Below are positions 60,783 to 64,000 of a DNA stretch of 64,000 nt, one piece after another. Source of the stretch: Steromphala cineraria (lineage: Eukaryota; Mollusca; Gastropoda; Trochida; Trochidae). Every line of letters starts with the position of its first letter. The stretch's first letter is position 1. The position numbers and the translations under genes were made by a program. The stretch lies in the NCBI GenBank assembly GCA_916613615.1, contig OU744720.1, positions 1,343,749 through 1,407,748 on the forward strand. The letters are read 5' to 3'. The notes below the pieces were generated by a model. That model ran no database searches. It saw only the letters and a list, made by a program, of their open reading frames with translations, and was not told where the DNA came from.

Positions 60783-61826
60783 GTTGTATGATGGTAAAAG
60801 ATGTGTGTCATGAAGACTGATATCCAATGATCGAGGAAAAGCCAAAGCGCCTTTGAGCTGCGCCCTCTGAGCTGAATATTGGCGCTATACAAATAATTAG
60901 TAGTATAGTATAGTATAATTAACGGGTTCTAAAGTGAGTGCTATGCTATGTGATGCGATGGAATGGATATTAAACTACGTGGTAAAGTGCTGTGGTAGAT
61001 GAACTGTTCTTCTAGAAACGTATCCCCTCGTGTCAGTCTTCAGCATTTGTTAATATATCTCTATGTTAACTGTTATGTGCAAGCTCTTTAGCCCACTTCA
61101 ACTGAACTTGATATAGTCACAAAAGAAATGTTTTGGAAGTTTCTATGATCGCACACAAACCACAATTTGAGGAAATTCATTGACATCTAAATTAGCCTTT
61201 GATTAATACTGACACGATTCGTGCCTTGCGGAAGAAATTATATATTATTTAACACTACAAATCAATATCAGTATAAACAAAGGAGCCTTATCAAGTCTAG
61301 GATGTTTTATTTTCAATAAAACAATGAAATAATAAAAATCATGATATCGTGAACTCTATTTATCAGACACTATGTGTAAGTCTATAGTTACATCAACCAG
61401 CTTGTTTATGATTTTCTGAGAAATGTAGCAAGGCTTAAATTAGCAAGAGATTTGGGCTGGTGCGAGCAATGTCTTTCCAGAAGATTTGAGCCCATTGATA
61501 GAAACGTGAATGTCTTCCTCGCTCGATCATTCTAACATGTGGCATAAATATTCCTCATTGACGATTTGTTAAATTCCTATGCGTAATCGTAATGTTAGGA
61601 AACACATGAAACTGTAATATATATACATTTAAGTCTTACTCTTATAGAAAAAGTAATTTTGATATTCTGCTCAGGCAGTCGGTCAACTTGAAGAAAAACA
61701 CTTGGCCTTCACAAAACAAAAAATATATATCACGCCATGGATTTTATAATTTCATATAGAAAACAACAATATGTGTTAACTTGATATGTTTGTATTTAAC
61801 ATGTAATAACAGATGGAATATCGAAC

Positions 61827-64000
61827 CTGTATCACACGGCGGTTCAAGGACCAACCAATCGTAGCGAGGAAACTCTGCTGAACCTGCTGGAACTCCTTGG
61901 ATTCCTCCGGTAGAGTAACAAGGACTGTGCCTCTGGAACTCCGACTCCATGTGTCCGGTATGTCGCGGGGAATGTCACCTATTCAAATGACTAGTGATTA
62001 GTATTTTTTTTTTTAAATGAGCTATTTAGACAATAACTAACGAATGACGGAATATAACATATTATCTTTCCCGAGTTATATCAATTTAATCATTTTCGAG
62101 CCTTTTCGAGGGAGAGATGATCTGGCGTTCCTCGTCACGGGTTGGTTATTGTTTATATTACTCATAAGTATTTTTTACATTGTTGACACTTAGATTCATT
62201 AAGTGAAAGTTTATTTATAAAAAGTTTAAAAGATGAATGAAATAGTTCGGCGCAAAGTTCAATGTAACAGTTCACGACAACCAATCAAAAGATAGAAAAA
62301 GGTGTAACTCTCTAGAAACTTGCAGGAAAAATACGACCTTGTACCCATCCTCCAATATGGATAATACATTGCTATCTATAATCCATAAACATCGCTTATG
62401 GCTAAACTATTCCCAAAACGGTATTTACCTCCAACTGGCTCGCTCACCACAGTACTTTAAGAAGTGGAGCCGTTATGATTGACCATAACATATACCGGAT
62501 TTCCTCTAATAAGCGCCCGGGCGCTTATTTTTCAGCACCTCTTTACGGTACTTTCCTGATATGAAATGTTTTTAAACTCAACTTAATTTTCTTACCTTCT
62601 TCATGCTCAAGGCTGATAAAATGTCTTTCTAAAAAGGTTCCAAGAGCTAGAGTTGGAAGGAACTCCTTCTCCTTGGAGGGCTGGTACCGTTTCTCGTCTC
62701 CAGATGGCGCTAGGAGGAGAACCTCAACCTTCAAGGCGTCGCTCACAGCGCTCAGTATGATGTCACTTTCAACGTCGTCCCCCTTTTCAACTGCAGAACG
62801 AACCTCATCCATACTTTTACCAATCAGAACCGTCTGGAGGTTTATGTCATTGTTCTGTCGTGTAAGAATAACATATATTTATCTGTACTCTCGAGGACAG
62901 GTGGCATTTCACGAAGATTTTGTAGATTAAACGAATGATAGCAGGAATATTTGTGGTATTTTATATACTTTTAATTCCGAGATTATGTATCTTTTTCAGT
63001 TGCATCTTGGAAGTTGACATGATCGGGGAAAACCCCAATTATATGGTTTTATAATTTCTTTATTGAATAAAAGACGCCAGCATAAGTATCCCTTTGCAAT
63101 AAAGAGGTTGTAAATCCATAATCTGTATCTATTTTTAGGTGTATATGTTCCTAGAAAGCACAGTTCATCTCACCGACTGACAGCTCCTCAAGTAGCGAGC
63201 CAGCATCGTCCTCAACTGCCCCTGGTCCATCTCCAGCCTCAAGACATAGCTCAGCTGTTCACTCAGCGCTGTGAATAAATCTCTCCCGGAAATTGTCTCC
63301 TTCATGGTGTAACCCTTCTTCATTGCCACTTCTCTGACTCTCTGTAGTTGCCTGTTATATTCCAAGAACTGGAACAAGAACAAGAGTATTCTATAGCATT
63401 GTAAAATTATTCAAGAATTAATAAAATGAACAAAAGATACAATGAACACATTTAGTTACCTCTGAGTTTGCGACTCCTTGATTTCCGAATCGGGTTGGCT
63501 CTAAGCTCATTGTTTCAAGAGAAAAGAGTCCATCAACCTCCAAAGTGTTGTCAACTCTCAGCGCAGGAGCTGGAGCAGCAGTAGTTGGAATTGGTTTTGT
63601 TGCTTCTCTCTTTAACAACTTCTCCATTGTAGTTTTCAGCGCAGAGTTGTGGTGTCCTTGTATGCCACAGTTACCTTTTTTCTCGAGTTGATCGGGACGT
63701 GTATCAATTTCCACGTCCTTCCTCTGATTTCCCTGAGTTTTCCCTGAGCGTCCCTCTGCTCTTTTTCTCTCTTTAGCTTCTCGGGCGGAAGTCTTTAAAA
63801 CCAGGTCCAGTTCCTCGCACGAGGCATAACCTGAATATCCCATGGTCTTCCTTTGTTGTCCTATTCCGTGAAATTGTTGGTCACATTCGGTCTCTGTCAC
63901 TCGTGTACCATTGAAAAGAGCTTCACAGTCCTCTGGATACTGAAGCTGAAACATGAACTGTGTTTCTACCTCGTCCAGTCTATGTCCATCTCTGCTGACC
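61827..64000 (-). CDS. Macro-OTU-PARP gene copy 2: linker, OTU-like domain and PARP lead-in (partial)
   Basis: Exons in transcript order: 63460 to beyond 64000 (linker, cut by the window edge), 63174-63368, 62596-62833 and 61827-61978. Borders and phases match copy 1. The OTU-like part again has Asp in place of the catalytic Cys (ISGRDLFTALSEQL) and keeps RHFISLE. The second OTU exon gives the same protein as copy 1, apart from untranslated changes; the first has three amino-acid changes (Val to Ile, Ala to Leu, Trp to Gln). The linker differs at four residues. The macrodomain exon would lie right of 64000. The 3' end is taken to be the PARP exons at 53254-54328. Confidence 0.8.
62508..62529. 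repeat. 22-base perfect palindrome absent from copy 1
   Basis: AATAAGCGCCC followed by its exact inverse lies in the intron of copy 2. At the matching place copy 1 has only ATAATTATT. Palindromes are prone to deletion during replication. Confidence 0.85.

Larger units (their letters stand above)
56618..64000. repeat. Segmental duplication, copy 2
   Basis: Direct repeat of 1-6877, with the window cutting both ends. Copy 2 has the 760-base MITE at 60023-60782 and a 22-base palindrome at 62508-62529 that copy 1 lacks; copy 1 has about 180 bases near 4110-4290 that copy 2 lacks. Confidence 0.95.

Overview
The window is AT-rich animal DNA: spliced genes with GT..AG introns, many DNA transposons, one LTR retrotransposon, minisatellites and fold-back hairpins. 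The gene families and the dispersed-repeat style suggest a lophotrochozoan, most likely a marine mollusc. That is an inference; no sequence here fixes the species.

Layout. (1) Bases 1-6877 and 56618-64000 are two direct copies of one segment, differing by a few per cent plus indels. Each copy carries, on the minus strand, the middle of a multidomain gene whose exons encode a divergent macrodomain, a linker, an OTU-like domain that has lost its catalytic Cys, and the lead-in to a PARP catalytic domain. The PARP catalytic exons at 53254-54328 join in phase to the 61827-61978 exon, so they are read as the 3' end of copy 2; those of copy 1 would lie left of the window. (2) Inside the 7.5-kb intron of copy 2, on the opposite strand, sits a small three-exon gene (55966-56650) with a TATA box and CRE sites. 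The last 33 bases of its copy-1 counterpart open the window. A second possible terminal exon (855-1091 and 57481-57717) lies downstream in both copies; 11 of its 12 inter-copy substitutions change the amino acid. (3) An intact Tc1-like transposon (7345-8888) lies in the macrodomain intron of copy 1. (4) Bases 9.3-33 kb are gene-poor: TTAA-flanked and Tc1-type elements, and a decayed Ty3/Gypsy element (16420-23350) with the unusual order gag-protease-integrase-RT-RNase H, nested inside an older TTAA element. (5) Bases 36.3-48.7 kb hold a 12-exon plus-strand gene for a 654-residue membrane protein: signal peptide, five Ig domains, a transmembrane helix and a short tail. It resembles L1CAM/neuroglian without the fibronectin III domains. 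Its introns carry a homeodomain-site-like palindrome transposon, a TTAA MITE, a tRNA-like SINE head and large minisatellites. (6) Bases 49-53 kb are mostly non-coding.

Together these genes look like a recently duplicated ADP-ribosylation locus (macro + pseudo-OTU + PARP) with a fast-changing small cationic gene nested in antisense orientation, next to an Ig-superfamily receptor gene. A role in defence is an inference from the families only. The near-identity of the two copies, one with a cleanly inserted MITE, is also what two haplotypes wrongly joined in an assembly would look like.
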